This document shows positions 33,381 through 42,080 of a DNA stretch of 64,000 nt, one piece after another. The notes beneath the pieces were generated by a model. The model worked only from the letters and a program-made list of their open reading frames with translations, searched no databases and was not told the DNA's origin. Position 1 is the first letter of the stretch. Every line of letters begins with the position of its first letter. This DNA is from Terriglobia bacterium (lineage in GTDB: Bacteria > Acidobacteriota > UBA6911): contig JAIQGI010000002.1 in the NCBI GenBank assembly GCA_020072565.1, positions 1 through 64,000 of the forward strand, read 5' to 3'. A program made the position numbers and the translations under genes.

Positions 33381-34472
33381 ATGTACTCATTTGAGCCTTC
33401 TGCAGATCAGAAGACGCTGGTGGAGGCTGCCCGAAAATTTGCCGCAAGGGAACTTCGCCCTGTGATGCGCGAGAGCGACGAGAAGGGTGACCTGCCTGCC
33501 CGCCTGTTTCAAAGCGGCTGGGAACTCGGCCTGCTTCCCGCGAGCATCCCGGAGAGCTACGGAGGGTTTGGCGAGCGCTCTGCGGTCACTGGGGTACTGG
33601 CTGCGGAAGAACTGGCTTGGGGCGATTTATCCGGCGCCCTGGCGCTCATGGCTCCCAATCTTGCGGCTTTTCCTCTCCTCCTCTGTGGCACGCTTGCGCA
33701 GAAGGCGAAGTTGCTCCCGCTGTTCTGTTCCGATTCCTATACGCCGGGATCCGCCGCCCTCATGGAGCCCCGCTACGACTTCGACCCGGGCGCGCTGCGG
33801 ACGCACGCCACGCTGTCTCATGGCGAATTCACTTTGGACGGCATCAAGTGCAATGTACCGTTTGCCGCCGAAGCGGAATGGATGCTGGTTTATGCCGCTC
33901 ACGACGGACAAAGCCAGGTTTTTTTTGTGCCCAGGGACACGGCTGGCCTCTCAGTGAAGGAACGTGAACAAAACATGGGCATGAAAGCCTGCCCTTGCTA
34001 CACGGTCGAGTTCAAGGGCTGTCGCGTTCCCGCTTCGCATCGGCTGGGAGAGGAAGCCGGCTGCGATCTTCAGCTGCTGCTTAACTCGTCACGGGTGGCG
34101 CAGAGCGCGTTGGCGCTGGGTGTTGCGCGCGCGGCTTATGAGTACGCCCTGGAATATGCGAAAAACAGGAAGGCCTTCGGCGAGGCGATCGCTCAGCGCC
34201 AGTCGATCGCCTTCATGCTGGCCGAGATGATCACCGATCTGGAAGGCGCGCGCATGATGGTCTGGGAGGCGGCGTGGCTCCTCGATCAGGGGCGTGATGC
34301 GACGCGAGAGGCTTTCCTGGCCAGGAATTTTGCAGACGACATGGCACTCAACGTGTGTGATCGGGCGCTTCAGGCCCTTGGAGGGCATGGTTATATCCGT
34401 GACTATCCCGTGGAACTGTGGCTGCGCAATGCCCGCGGTTTCGCAGTCATGGAAGGAATCGCGATGGTGTAG
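33381..34472 (+). CDS. acyl-CoA dehydrogenase (first of a pair)
   Basis: A 363-residue flavoenzyme of the acyl-CoA dehydrogenase family, which makes an enoyl-CoA while passing electrons to ETF. Segments: N-terminal helical domain 'DQKTLVEAARKFAARELRPVMRESDEKG', 'ESYGGFGERSAVTGVLAAEELAWGD', and C-terminal 'YALEYAKNRKAFGEAIAQRQSIAFMLAEMITDLEGARMMVWEAAWLLDQ' with 'DRALQALGGHGYIRDYPVELWLRNARGFAVMEGI'. The catalytic Glu position near the C terminus reads MEG. I chose ATG 33381. It is followed after ten bases by a second dehydrogenase; such tandem pairs often form heteromers. Confidence 0.9.
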   Translation: MYSFEPSADQKTLVEAARKFAARELRPVMRESDEKGDLPARLFQSGWELGLLPASIPESYGGFGERSAVTGVLAAEELAWGDLSGALALMAPNLAAFPLLLCGTLAQKAKLLPLFCSDSYTPGSAALMEPRYDFDPGALRTHATLSHGEFTLDGIKCNVPFAAEAEWMLVYAAHDGQSQVFFVPRDTAGLSVKEREQNMGMKACPCYTVEFKGCRVPASHRLGEEAGCDLQLLLNSSRVAQSALALGVARAAYEYALEYAKNRKAFGEAIAQRQSIAFMLAEMITDLEGARMMVWEAAWLLDQGRDATREAFLARNFADDMALNVCDRALQALGGHGYIRDYPVELWLRNARGFAVMEGIAMV

Positions 34473-34482
34473 GAGAAACGCA

Positions 34483-35721
34483 ATGATTAGCTTCGAGATG
34501 CCCGAGACCATCCGCGCCCAGGTGGATCTGGCGCACCGTATTGCGCTCAACCTCATGCGTCCACGGGCGCGCTACTATGATGACAACGAGCACGAGATTC
34601 CCTGGGACTATGTCAACTTCATGTGGAGCGATGCACTCGTGGCGGGGCAGGAGTCCCGCTCGGATGCCCGGGATTCCGGAGCCGGGTCAAGGCACGCTTC
34701 CACGGGCCTCGCGGCTTCCATGGCCCTCGTGCACCTCGTCGAGGAGCTCTCCTGGGGCGATGCCGGCATTTACCTGTGCACACCCGGTTCGATTCTGGGT
34801 GGTGCGGCTGTCGAAGCCATAGGCACGCCGGAGCAGAAGACACGCTTCCTCGCGCGCTATCGCGAAGGCGAGCCCAAATGGGCGGCTATGGCCATGACCG
34901 AGGCCCACTGCGGATCGGACATGGCTGCGATCAGGACGAGGGCTGTGCGCAACAGCGACCACTGGGTGCTCAACGGCGAGAAGATATTCGTGACCAACGG
35001 CCACAAGTCGCTCGTGGATTCGAATGGCTTCGTCGTGGTGTGGGCAACTGTGGAGCCGTCCGCGGGCCGTGCCGGGATCAAACCCTTCGTCGTCGAAGCC
35101 GGCACCCCGGGCCTGAAAGTGGTCAAGCTCGAACAGAAGATGGGAATCAGGGCGAGCGACACAGCCACCCTGCTGCTGGAGAATTGTTGTATACCACTGG
35201 GAAATCTTCTCGGCAACGCGGAGGTGCTCGAAGCCGGTGCGGGCTTCAAGGGAGCGATGGCGACATTCGATGCTACGCGGCCAACCATAGCCGCAAGCGC
35301 ACTCGGCATTGCACGGGCGACCATCGATCTGCTAAAGGAGTTGCTGGCTCAGGATGGAATCTCCATTTCCTACGCCCGGCCCCGAAACCTGCACACCGCG
35401 ATCGAACGGGACATACTTGACATGGAGGCGCAGCTGCGTGCCGGGTGGCTGCTGACGTTGAAAGCGGTCTCGATGATGAGCCAAAACCGGCCCAACACGC
35501 TCGAAGCTTCCATGTGCAAGATCAAGGCAGGGGAGGTTGTGACGCGCGTGACGCAGAAGGGCGTAGAACTTATGGGACCGCTCGGCTACTCGCGGAGGCT
35601 GTTGCTGGAAAAGTGGATGCGTGATGCCAAGATCAATGATCTGTTCGAGGGCACAGGCCAGATCAACCGTCTGATCGTGGCGCGCCGGATTCTCGGTTAC
35701 TCCAGCAGGGAGTTGAAATGA
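34483..35721 (+). CDS. acyl-CoA dehydrogenase (second of a pair)
   Basis: A 412-residue acyl-CoA dehydrogenase. Motifs: 'MAMTEAHCGSDMAAIRTRAVRN' (FAD/substrate loop), 'WVLNGEKIFVTNGHKS', 'KLEQKMGIRASDTATLLLENCCIP', 'DATRPTIAASALGIARATIDLL' and 'GVELMGPLGYSRRLLLEKWMRDAKINDLFEGTGQINRLIVARRIL', with the FEGT motif carrying the usual Glu. TAGGAGA from the end of the first gene serves as ribosome site. The two enzymes differ clearly in sequence, so they are not a recent duplication. The acyl substrate is unknown; no ETF genes are in the window. Confidence 0.93.
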   Translation: MISFEMPETIRAQVDLAHRIALNLMRPRARYYDDNEHEIPWDYVNFMWSDALVAGQESRSDARDSGAGSRHASTGLAASMALVHLVEELSWGDAGIYLCTPGSILGGAAVEAIGTPEQKTRFLARYREGEPKWAAMAMTEAHCGSDMAAIRTRAVRNSDHWVLNGEKIFVTNGHKSLVDSNGFVVVWATVEPSAGRAGIKPFVVEAGTPGLKVVKLEQKMGIRASDTATLLLENCCIPLGNLLGNAEVLEAGAGFKGAMATFDATRPTIAASALGIARATIDLLKELLAQDGISISYARPRNLHTAIERDILDMEAQLRAGWLLTLKAVSMMSQNRPNTLEASMCKIKAGEVVTRVTQKGVELMGPLGYSRRLLLEKWMRDAKINDLFEGTGQINRLIVARRILGYSSRELK

Positions 35722-35747
35722 CATGCACCCGCAACGAGCGGACTTTT

Positions 35748-35804
35748 GGAACCACCGAGACTCCCGCGATACTGCTCCAGGCTCCTCGCGCCCTCCGTGG
35801 TTCG
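35748..35804. repeat. intergenic inverted repeat after the acyl-CoA dehydrogenases
   Basis: GGAACCACCGAGACTCCCGC (35748-35767) is an imperfect complement of CTCGCGCCCTCCGTGGTTCG (35784-35803). It lies between a stop codon and the next gene on the same strand, so a terminator role is plausible. Related in wording to the hairpins near 33143, 50641 and 58819. Confidence 0.55.
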
Positions 35805-35908
35805 CATTCTGGATACACAAAGATTGATTTCCCTGCATTTGTTCGCGTACATTGTCCCTGCTCCTGTACTACCTCGCTTATATGCGCAGGACTCAAATGG
35901 AGGGAATG

Positions 35909-36835
35909 ATGCGCCAACACGGTCTGTTGTTGATCCTCATTCTGGTGTGTTGCGGGGCTGCCGGAGCCCAGAAGAATCCCTTTCTAGGCAAGTGGGACAT
36001 CACCGCCACAAGTGCCAAAGGCAGCTACCCCTACTGGCTCGAGGTCAGGGAGGAAAACGGCCAGCTGGTCGGGTATTTTCTCAATCGCGCCGGAAGCGTC
36101 AGCAAGCTGCGGGAAATCGCCATCGAGGGCCAAGAACTGGTGTTCTCGCCCGGCGCCAGACCAAACGCCCCGAAGCCGGTGCATCGTGCCCGGATTGTAA
36201 AGGACAAGCTGATAGGCGAACTGACCACGGCCACCGAGAAGATTCCCTGGGTCGGTGTGCGCCCCCCCAAGTGGGGCAACTACGACGCCAACGCAGCTCA
36301 CAAATTCGGAAAGCCCATCGCTCTGTTCAACGGTAAGGATCTCGCCGGCTGGGAGTTCCAGTTTGCGGATCAGCATCCCGGATGGTCAGTTGTGGATGGG
36401 TACCTGACGAATCATGAAAATATAAACAACATTATTTCAAAACAGAGATTCAAAGATTTCAAAGTGGAAGTTGAATACAAACTGGAGCCGAAGAGCAACA
36501 GCGGATTGTACCTCCGCGGCCGTTATGAGCTACAGATTCTCGACGATGCGGGAACCGAACCCAACGCCACCGGTCACATGAGCATTTACAGCCGGGTCAA
36601 ACCTTCTGTGAATTCCAGCAAGCCGGCCGGAGAGTGGCAGACCGCGGAAGTCACACTGGTAGGAAACCGGGTTACCGTAGTCTTGAACGGCAGCAGGGTG
36701 CATGACAATGTGGTGATCGATGGCATCACCGGGGGAGCGCTCGATAGCGACGAAGGATCTCCCGGTCCCATCATGATTCAGGGGGATCACTCGAGGATCT
36801 GGGTCCGTAAAGTTGTCGTCACCCCGATTCTTTAG
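35909..36835 (+). CDS. exported DUF1080 protein (3-keto-glycoside hydrolase-like)
   Basis: A 308-residue secreted protein. The signal peptide is MRQHGLLLILILVCCGAAGA. Residues ~20-105 form a small beta domain ('FLGKWDITATSAKGSYPYWLEVREENGQLVGYFLNRAG'). The C-terminal ~200 residues are the LamG-like DUF1080 fold ('ALFNGKDLAGWEFQF', 'WSVVDGYLTNH', 'FKVEVEYKLEPKSNSGLYLRGRYELQILDD', 'VTLVGNRVTVVLNGSRVHDNVVIDGITGGALDSDEGSPGPIMIQGDHSRIWVRKV'). DUF1080 members have been shown to hydrolyse 3-keto-disaccharides after oxidation of the sugar at C3. The start is ATG 35909 with GGAGGG four bases before. It precedes a Tat-exported Gfo/Idh/MocA gene, the enzyme class proposed to make or use 3-keto sugars. 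Confidence 0.85.
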   Translation: MRQHGLLLILILVCCGAAGAQKNPFLGKWDITATSAKGSYPYWLEVREENGQLVGYFLNRAGSVSKLREIAIEGQELVFSPGARPNAPKPVHRARIVKDKLIGELTTATEKIPWVGVRPPKWGNYDANAAHKFGKPIALFNGKDLAGWEFQFADQHPGWSVVDGYLTNHENINNIISKQRFKDFKVEVEYKLEPKSNSGLYLRGRYELQILDDAGTEPNATGHMSIYSRVKPSVNSSKPAGEWQTAEVTLVGNRVTVVLNGSRVHDNVVIDGITGGALDSDEGSPGPIMIQGDHSRIWVRKVVVTPIL

Positions 36836-36994
36836 GCGGGGACGAATGTACGGCGAATTCCCTGGAGTGCACAGGCTTGCTTGCGCCTTGGTCGTCCATG
36901 GATTGCGTTGTCATATCGCGAGGCGGCAGCGAGCTGCCGGACTCCAGCTTCGTCGTGAATGGGTCGCCTTCGCAAGAGGGGAGGTGGAGAGACC

Positions 36995-38341
36995 ATGAGT
37001 TCGGAGGTCTTCACCAAAACCATGGATCGGCGCGACTTTCTGCGCAAGACGACGGCTGCAGGTGCGACCCTTGCTTTGGCGCCGGAATCTCTCGCCAGTG
37101 CGGGCGGCGGCTCCGGCGAGATACGCGTGGCGCTTATCGGCGCAGGAGCGCAGGGCCAGGTGCTCATGGATGCTTGCCTGCAGATTCCCGAAATCCGCTT
37201 CACTGCCCTCTGTGACATCTGGACGGAGTACAACCAGAAACGCGTCAGCGGTCTGCTGAAGAGGTATGGCCACATCCACAACGCTTACGTCGATCTTCGG
37301 GAGATGCTGGACAAGGAGAAGAGCCGGCTGGACGCTGCGATCGTGGCCACACCGGATTTCTGGCATGCGGAGCACGCGATCGCCTGCCTGAAGGCGGGTT
37401 TGCATGTATACTGCGAAAAAGAGATGTCCAACGATTTGCAGGACGCCCGCCGCATCGTTCTCACGGCAAGGGAAACCGGCAAGCTGCTGCAAGTCGGACA
37501 TCAGCGGCGCAGCAATCCGCGTTACATTTTCAGTTACCAGAAGCTGATCCGCGAGGCGGCGCTGTTAGGAAAGTTGACGACGGTGAATGGCCAGTGGAAC
37601 CGCTCGCGCCGCGACCCGCTGACCATTCCAGATAGGTATGCGGTCTCTCCTTCAGTTCTGGAAAAATACGGTTTCCGTTCCATGGAGCAGTTCCTCAACT
37701 GGCGCTGGTATCGCGGCCTGGGCGGCGGTCCGATCGTGGACCTCGGCTCCCACCAGATCGACATTTTCAACTGGTTCCTGGATGCCAGGCCGAGATCCGT
37801 GATGGCAAGCGGCGGCACGGACTACTACAGCAAGGACACGCACGAGTGGTACGACACGGTCATGGCGGTCTACGAATATCCCACTCGCGGCGGCATGGTT
37901 CGGGCTTTCTACCAGACTCTTACCACCAACGGCTTCGGCGGCTACTACGAAGTGTTCCTCGGGGATCAAGGCTCGCTTGAAATTTCTGAGTCTGCGGGCA
38001 GAGGCAAGGTGTATCGGGATGTCGCCAATGCACCGGACTGGGGATCCTGGGTCCGACAGGGGCTGCTCCTGGCGCCCAAGGAGGAGCCTAAGCCCAAGAC
38101 TGAGGTGGTCCTGGATGTGCGCGAAACGGAACCGCCCCCAAGCTATCTGCTGCCTGTGCAGTCACTCAAGAAATACCACCAGCCGCACCTGGAGAACTTC
38201 TTCGCTGCCATCCGAGGCAGAGCCAAACTCAACTGCCCGGGCGAAATCGGTTACGAAACCGCCGTCACGGTCTTGAAAGTAAACACCGCAATCGAAGCGA
38301 ACCGTCCGGTGCTTTTTGAATCCGGCGATTTCGAGATCTGA
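36995..38341 (+). CDS. Tat-exported Gfo/Idh/MocA oxidoreductase 1
   Basis: A 448-residue NAD(P)-dependent oxidoreductase with a twin-arginine signal (MDRRDFLRKTTAAGATLALA). Rossmann motif is 'RVALIGAGAQGQVLMDA', then 'DAAIVATPDFWHAEHAIACLKAGLHVYCEKEMSND' (the EKP site here reads EKE), 'QVGHQRRSNPRY', and the C-terminal beta-sheet domain with 'GGGPIVDLGSHQIDIFNWFLDARP'. The exported location implies a tightly bound cofactor, as in glucose-fructose oxidoreductase. The ATG follows GGAG. The next gene, a multiheme cytochrome, begins directly after its stop codon, suggesting that electrons from sugar oxidation could pass to the cytochrome; this is inference. Confidence 0.9.
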   Translation: MSSEVFTKTMDRRDFLRKTTAAGATLALAPESLASAGGGSGEIRVALIGAGAQGQVLMDACLQIPEIRFTALCDIWTEYNQKRVSGLLKRYGHIHNAYVDLREMLDKEKSRLDAAIVATPDFWHAEHAIACLKAGLHVYCEKEMSNDLQDARRIVLTARETGKLLQVGHQRRSNPRYIFSYQKLIREAALLGKLTTVNGQWNRSRRDPLTIPDRYAVSPSVLEKYGFRSMEQFLNWRWYRGLGGGPIVDLGSHQIDIFNWFLDARPRSVMASGGTDYYSKDTHEWYDTVMAVYEYPTRGGMVRAFYQTLTTNGFGGYYEVFLGDQGSLEISESAGRGKVYRDVANAPDWGSWVRQGLLLAPKEEPKPKTEVVLDVRETEPPPSYLLPVQSLKKYHQPHLENFFAAIRGRAKLNCPGEIGYETAVTVLKVNTAIEANRPVLFESGDFEI

Positions 38342-40312
38342 ATGGGAAATGAAGCGTGCCGACCAGTTGTTCCGCCCAGCACTTCCTTCCTGGTCCGGGC
38401 ACTCCCGGCCGTCGCTCTATGGATCGGGCTAGGTGCGGCCGTCCTTGCCGGGACTTCGCCTCAGGCGGAGAAGGATCGCTTTGCCGGAAAACAGTTGCTG
38501 GGCGATCTGAACGACGGCAGCCGTGCGCGACCCGTTCATATCATCCCCTTGCGGGATACAGAAGGGGAAGTGATCCGGCCCGGAGATCGTCCGCTCTTGC
38601 CCTTCTCGACGCGCCAGACGTGCGCCGCTGACTGCCATGATGTTGCCACCATAAGCCGCGGCTGGCATTTCAACTCCACCCTCACCGGCGTTGCCGGCGG
38701 CAGGAGAGGCCAGCCGTGGATCCTCATCGATCAGGATACGGCTACGCAACTGCCGCTATCCTATCGTGCCTGGTCCGGTTGTTTCCGGCCGCAACAGCTT
38801 GGAATCAGCGCGTGGAAGTTCGCCGTCCTCTTTGGCGGTCGGACGCCCGGGGGAATATCCGAAGAGAACGGCGCGGGGGGCGCCGACTTGCAGGCGCGCT
38901 GGCAGGTTTCCGGAGAGCTCGAGGTGAATTGCCTGGCCTGCCACGATGCCTCCGCTGCCTATGACCACGCCGAGTACGCGCGGCAGATAGGCCTGGAAAA
39001 CTTCCGCTGGGCAGAAACCGCCGCGAGCGGGATCGGGCAGATCACCGGTTCGGCCCGGGAGATGCCCAACACTTTTGACTATCTGCTCCCCTACCTCGAG
39101 GACTCGCTCCTGGCCAAAAAGCCGACGGTAACCTATGCTCAGGAACGATTTCTGCCCGGGGCCAAGTTGGCTTTTGACATCCTCAGGAGTGTGCCGGCCC
39201 GGCGCTGCTATTTTTGCCATTCGAATGCGGATCTTGAGCAGCTTGGCCGCGCCCGCTGGAACACGGACGAAGACATTCATTTGGCACGGGGCATGACTTG
39301 CGTGGATTGCCATCGCAACGGATTGGACCATGCCATGATCCGCGGCTACGAAGGCGAGCCCGCGACGGGAAAGGATCCGCAAGCAGCCACTCTCACCTGC
39401 GGCGGCTGTCACCTGGGGACGGAGGCGGGCAGCAGTTTTCCCAAGGGACGTCTGGGCGCGCCCTTTCCCAAGCATGCCGGAATCCCTCCCGTACATTTTA
39501 CCAGGCTCACCTGCACCGCCTGCCATTCCGGGCCCTGGCCGGGGTCAGTGACTCACCGGTTGAAGACCAGCCAGTCGCATGGATTGGGTATGCAAAATAT
39601 CAACAAGGCGGGAGAGGTCTTGCCTCACCTCTATTACCCGGTCTTTGCCGAGCAGGAAGATGGCAAGATCGCGCCGAACCGGCTGTTGTGGCCAGCTTTC
39701 TGGGGCAGGTTGCAGGATCGGTCGGTCCAGCCGATTCATCCCGACCAGGTGAAAAGGGCATTGACAAAGGCGAGGCTGAGCCTAAAATCGCCGCCCAATG
39801 GCGGCTGGCCTGCCATCGATGAACCATGGCTGGCCCGCATACTGCTGTTATTGGACGCGAATTCACAGGCTCAGGGGAAACCCGTGTATATCGCCGGTGG
39901 AAAACTGCACCGCCTGGATGACAACGGAAAGATCAGCATGGCAGACAATCCGGCGGCACAGCCTTATCTCTGGCCGCTGGCTCACGATGTGCGGCCCGCT
40001 TCCCAATCATTGGGAGCCCGCGGTTGCGAGGACTGCCATGCCACGGAGGCGCCGATCTTTTTCGGCAGCGTTGCTGTCGATTCCCCTTTGGCGTCCGAGC
40101 GCGGGAGTGCCTGGAAGATGTTCCAGTTTCAAAAGAATCTGGATTCCCGATATGCGGCCGATTTTGCCCGGTCCTTCCGATACCGTTCCTGGCTTAAAGC
40201 AGCGGGATTGACGTCCGCAGGATTGATCATGTTCTTGCTGATAGCTTACCTCCTGAGGGCGCTGGCGCGCCTGTCGGCAGTTGCAGACGGTGAAAAGGGA
40301 GAGCGGCCGTAA
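38342..40312 (+). CDS. seven-heme c-type cytochrome with C-terminal membrane anchor
   Basis: A 656-residue exported cytochrome. An N-terminal hydrophobic segment (~residues 17-36) acts as signal or anchor. Heme sites by residue: CAADCH at 94 (the unusual CX3CH spacing), then CXXCH at 197 (CLACH), 289 (CYFCH), 320 (CVDCH), 353 (CGGCH), 391 (CTACH) and 562 (CEDCH). A membrane helix near residues 625-645 closes it. I do not recognise a named family. It starts immediately after the Gfo/Idh stop and is followed 29 bases later by a b-type-like membrane protein and then ApbE, so a periplasmic electron-transfer complex with the quinone pool is likely. Confidence 0.85.
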   Translation: MGNEACRPVVPPSTSFLVRALPAVALWIGLGAAVLAGTSPQAEKDRFAGKQLLGDLNDGSRARPVHIIPLRDTEGEVIRPGDRPLLPFSTRQTCAADCHDVATISRGWHFNSTLTGVAGGRRGQPWILIDQDTATQLPLSYRAWSGCFRPQQLGISAWKFAVLFGGRTPGGISEENGAGGADLQARWQVSGELEVNCLACHDASAAYDHAEYARQIGLENFRWAETAASGIGQITGSAREMPNTFDYLLPYLEDSLLAKKPTVTYAQERFLPGAKLAFDILRSVPARRCYFCHSNADLEQLGRARWNTDEDIHLARGMTCVDCHRNGLDHAMIRGYEGEPATGKDPQAATLTCGGCHLGTEAGSSFPKGRLGAPFPKHAGIPPVHFTRLTCTACHSGPWPGSVTHRLKTSQSHGLGMQNINKAGEVLPHLYYPVFAEQEDGKIAPNRLLWPAFWGRLQDRSVQPIHPDQVKRALTKARLSLKSPPNGGWPAIDEPWLARILLLLDANSQAQGKPVYIAGGKLHRLDDNGKISMADNPAAQPYLWPLAHDVRPASQSLGARGCEDCHATEAPIFFGSVAVDSPLASERGSAWKMFQFQKNLDSRYAADFARSFRYRSWLKAAGLTSAGLIMFLLIAYLLRALARLSAVADGEKGERP

Positions 40313-40341
40313 GACAAAGCAGTGGAATCTGAAGCGACGCT

Positions 40342-40959
40342 ATGTATCGAGATGTGGTGGTAGGCGTATTCATCACGGCGTTTGTGCTCATGCTCGTGGA
40401 TTGCCTTCTCCGCATTCGGTTCCGGCGCCGGCGCCGGGATGTCGCTCCGCATCATGTCTCTTCCCTCGGGAATGGCACCATGCGGATTCTGGTTAACCTG
40501 TTCGGCTTTCTCTCATTCGCCGCAATCGCCGGCAGCGGATTTTATTCCTCCCTTACGGATGGACGCAAGCTGGCCGGCTACCGGCTCATGGTTCATGCCG
40601 GTTCCGCACTTGTGTTCGCCTTTGGCGCCGTGCTGGTCGCGCTCTTCTGGGCGCATCGGAATCGTTTCACTGCGGCAGACTGGCATCGCTTGCGGCGGCC
40701 GTTAAGCTCCGCGACCCCCGGCAGCGCCAGTTCTTATGCCGTCCTGTTGCGCAAACTATTTTTCTGGATCGCTGTTGCGTTGACCGTGCCGGCAGCGGTT
40801 TCCATCACGCTGGCCATGTTTCCAATCTGGGGCCCCTATCATCAGGAAGATCTCTTTCTGATTCATCGCTATTGTGTTTTGCCGCTGGCAGCGGCAAGCC
40901 TGTTTTTCAGCTACTTCTCTTTTGTGGCCTGGCTCTGCGGGGACGCAGACCGTCGATGA
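40342..40959 (+). CDS. five-helix membrane protein, possibly b-type cytochrome subunit
   Basis: A 205-residue polytopic protein with about five helices. Helix 3 starts 'RLMVHAGSALVFAFGAVLVALFW' and helix 5 'FLIHRYCVLPLAAASLFFSYFSFVAWL'. The His residues in these helices could bind heme as in cytochrome b561/DUF4405-like subunits, but I cannot confirm the pairing. A basic loop (RIRFRRRRRD) follows helix 1. It lies between the seven-heme cytochrome and apbE and overlaps the latter (ATGA), consistent with a quinone-linked membrane partner of the cytochrome. Confidence 0.65.
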   Translation: MYRDVVVGVFITAFVLMLVDCLLRIRFRRRRRDVAPHHVSSLGNGTMRILVNLFGFLSFAAIAGSGFYSSLTDGRKLAGYRLMVHAGSALVFAFGAVLVALFWAHRNRFTAADWHRLRRPLSSATPGSASSYAVLLRKLFFWIAVALTVPAAVSITLAMFPIWGPYHQEDLFLIHRYCVLPLAAASLFFSYFSFVAWLCGDADRR

Positions 40960-41870
40960 CAAAGCCGGGCGAAGGAGATTTGAAATTTGCTCTGCCGGAG
41001 GACATCTCCTCCGATCTCGTCCATCGCTTCTCCTATACGGCCATGGCCGCACTGTTCGGGATTGATTGTGTGCATGTCGAGGAAAAGTATGCGCGGCAGG
41101 CCGCCAGGTGCGCCTTTGACGAGGCAGACCGGCTGGAACGGGAACTCAGCCGGTTTGTAGAAAACAGCGACATCTCGCGCATCAACCACCTGTCAACAGG
41201 CCAGGGCGTCCGCGTAAGTCACAGGACGATGGAGTGCCTGGAGATCGCGCGGTCCTTATATCTCGAGACCGGCGGCGCCTTCGACATCGCGATCGGCTCC
41301 GGGTTTGACAAGCTGGAGTTGGTCCCGGGTGAATTCCATGTTCGGGCACATTCCGACGGGATACGGCTGGATCTGGGCGGAATCGGCAAGGGTTATGCCG
41401 TGGATCGCATGGCGGAAGTACTCAAAGACTGGGAGGTCGACCGGGCTCTCATCCACGCCGGATACAGCTCGGTTCTGGCGCTGGAGTCTCCTCCCGGCGG
41501 GCAGGGTTGGCCACTGACTCTGAGCGCCCCCGGGACTGAGACGGTTCTGGCCCGGATCATGGCACGAGATCAAGCCCTGAGCGGTTCCGGCATCCGGAAA
41601 ACGGACCACATTCTCGATCCCCGCGAGCAGAAGCCGGTCCGGCTCCGGTCGGCTGCATGGGTGTCGGCTCCCCGGAAAGTTTTGGGAGAATCGCCGGCTG
41701 CGGTCGCCGACGCTCTCTCGACCGCTTTCATGATTCTCAGTGCGCAAGAGATCGAGGCCTACTGCCGGAACCATTCGGGATTGGAGGCGTGGATCCTGGA
41801 GCCGGCTGCGCAGCGATTGCTGCATTTTCCGGCGACCTCAATGCCAGAGCGGAACACGCTGGGCATATGA
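40956..41870 (+). CDS. apbE: ApbE-like FAD:protein FMN transferase
   Basis: A 304-residue protein of the ApbE family, which attaches FMN to Thr or Ser of target proteins. Motifs: 'FDEADRLERELSRFVENSDISRINHL', 'YLETGGAFDIAIG', 'LDLGGIGKGYAVDRMAEVL' and the metal-binding 'ADALSTAFMIL'. The usual GGN site reads 'IHAGYSSVLAL', a variant. It has no clear signal peptide, unlike the lipoprotein forms. It overlaps the membrane protein gene by four bases. None of the adjacent exported proteins shows an evident D-G-x-(S/T)-G-A-(S/T) flavinylation motif, so its target is unknown. Confidence 0.85.
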   Translation: MTKPGEGDLKFALPEDISSDLVHRFSYTAMAALFGIDCVHVEEKYARQAARCAFDEADRLERELSRFVENSDISRINHLSTGQGVRVSHRTMECLEIARSLYLETGGAFDIAIGSGFDKLELVPGEFHVRAHSDGIRLDLGGIGKGYAVDRMAEVLKDWEVDRALIHAGYSSVLALESPPGGQGWPLTLSAPGTETVLARIMARDQALSGSGIRKTDHILDPREQKPVRLRSAAWVSAPRKVLGESPAAVADALSTAFMILSAQEIEAYCRNHSGLEAWILEPAAQRLLHFPATSMPERNTLGI

Positions 41871-42080
41871 GTTGCCTTATGGGACTGTGGAACAGACGAA
41901 CCCGGTTTCGCGGGTTCCGATAATTCTTTCGGGCGCCGCTGCCGGTGGGGTCGAAATCACGGGGACGATATCTTGGCAGACGCGATATTTTTGTTTTGCG
42001 TGCCGGGGAATTGAGGATAATAGCGACATCGTAAGGCGTAGCTTTTGTTTTGATCCCTGTACATTCTAAGAGGCACCAAC

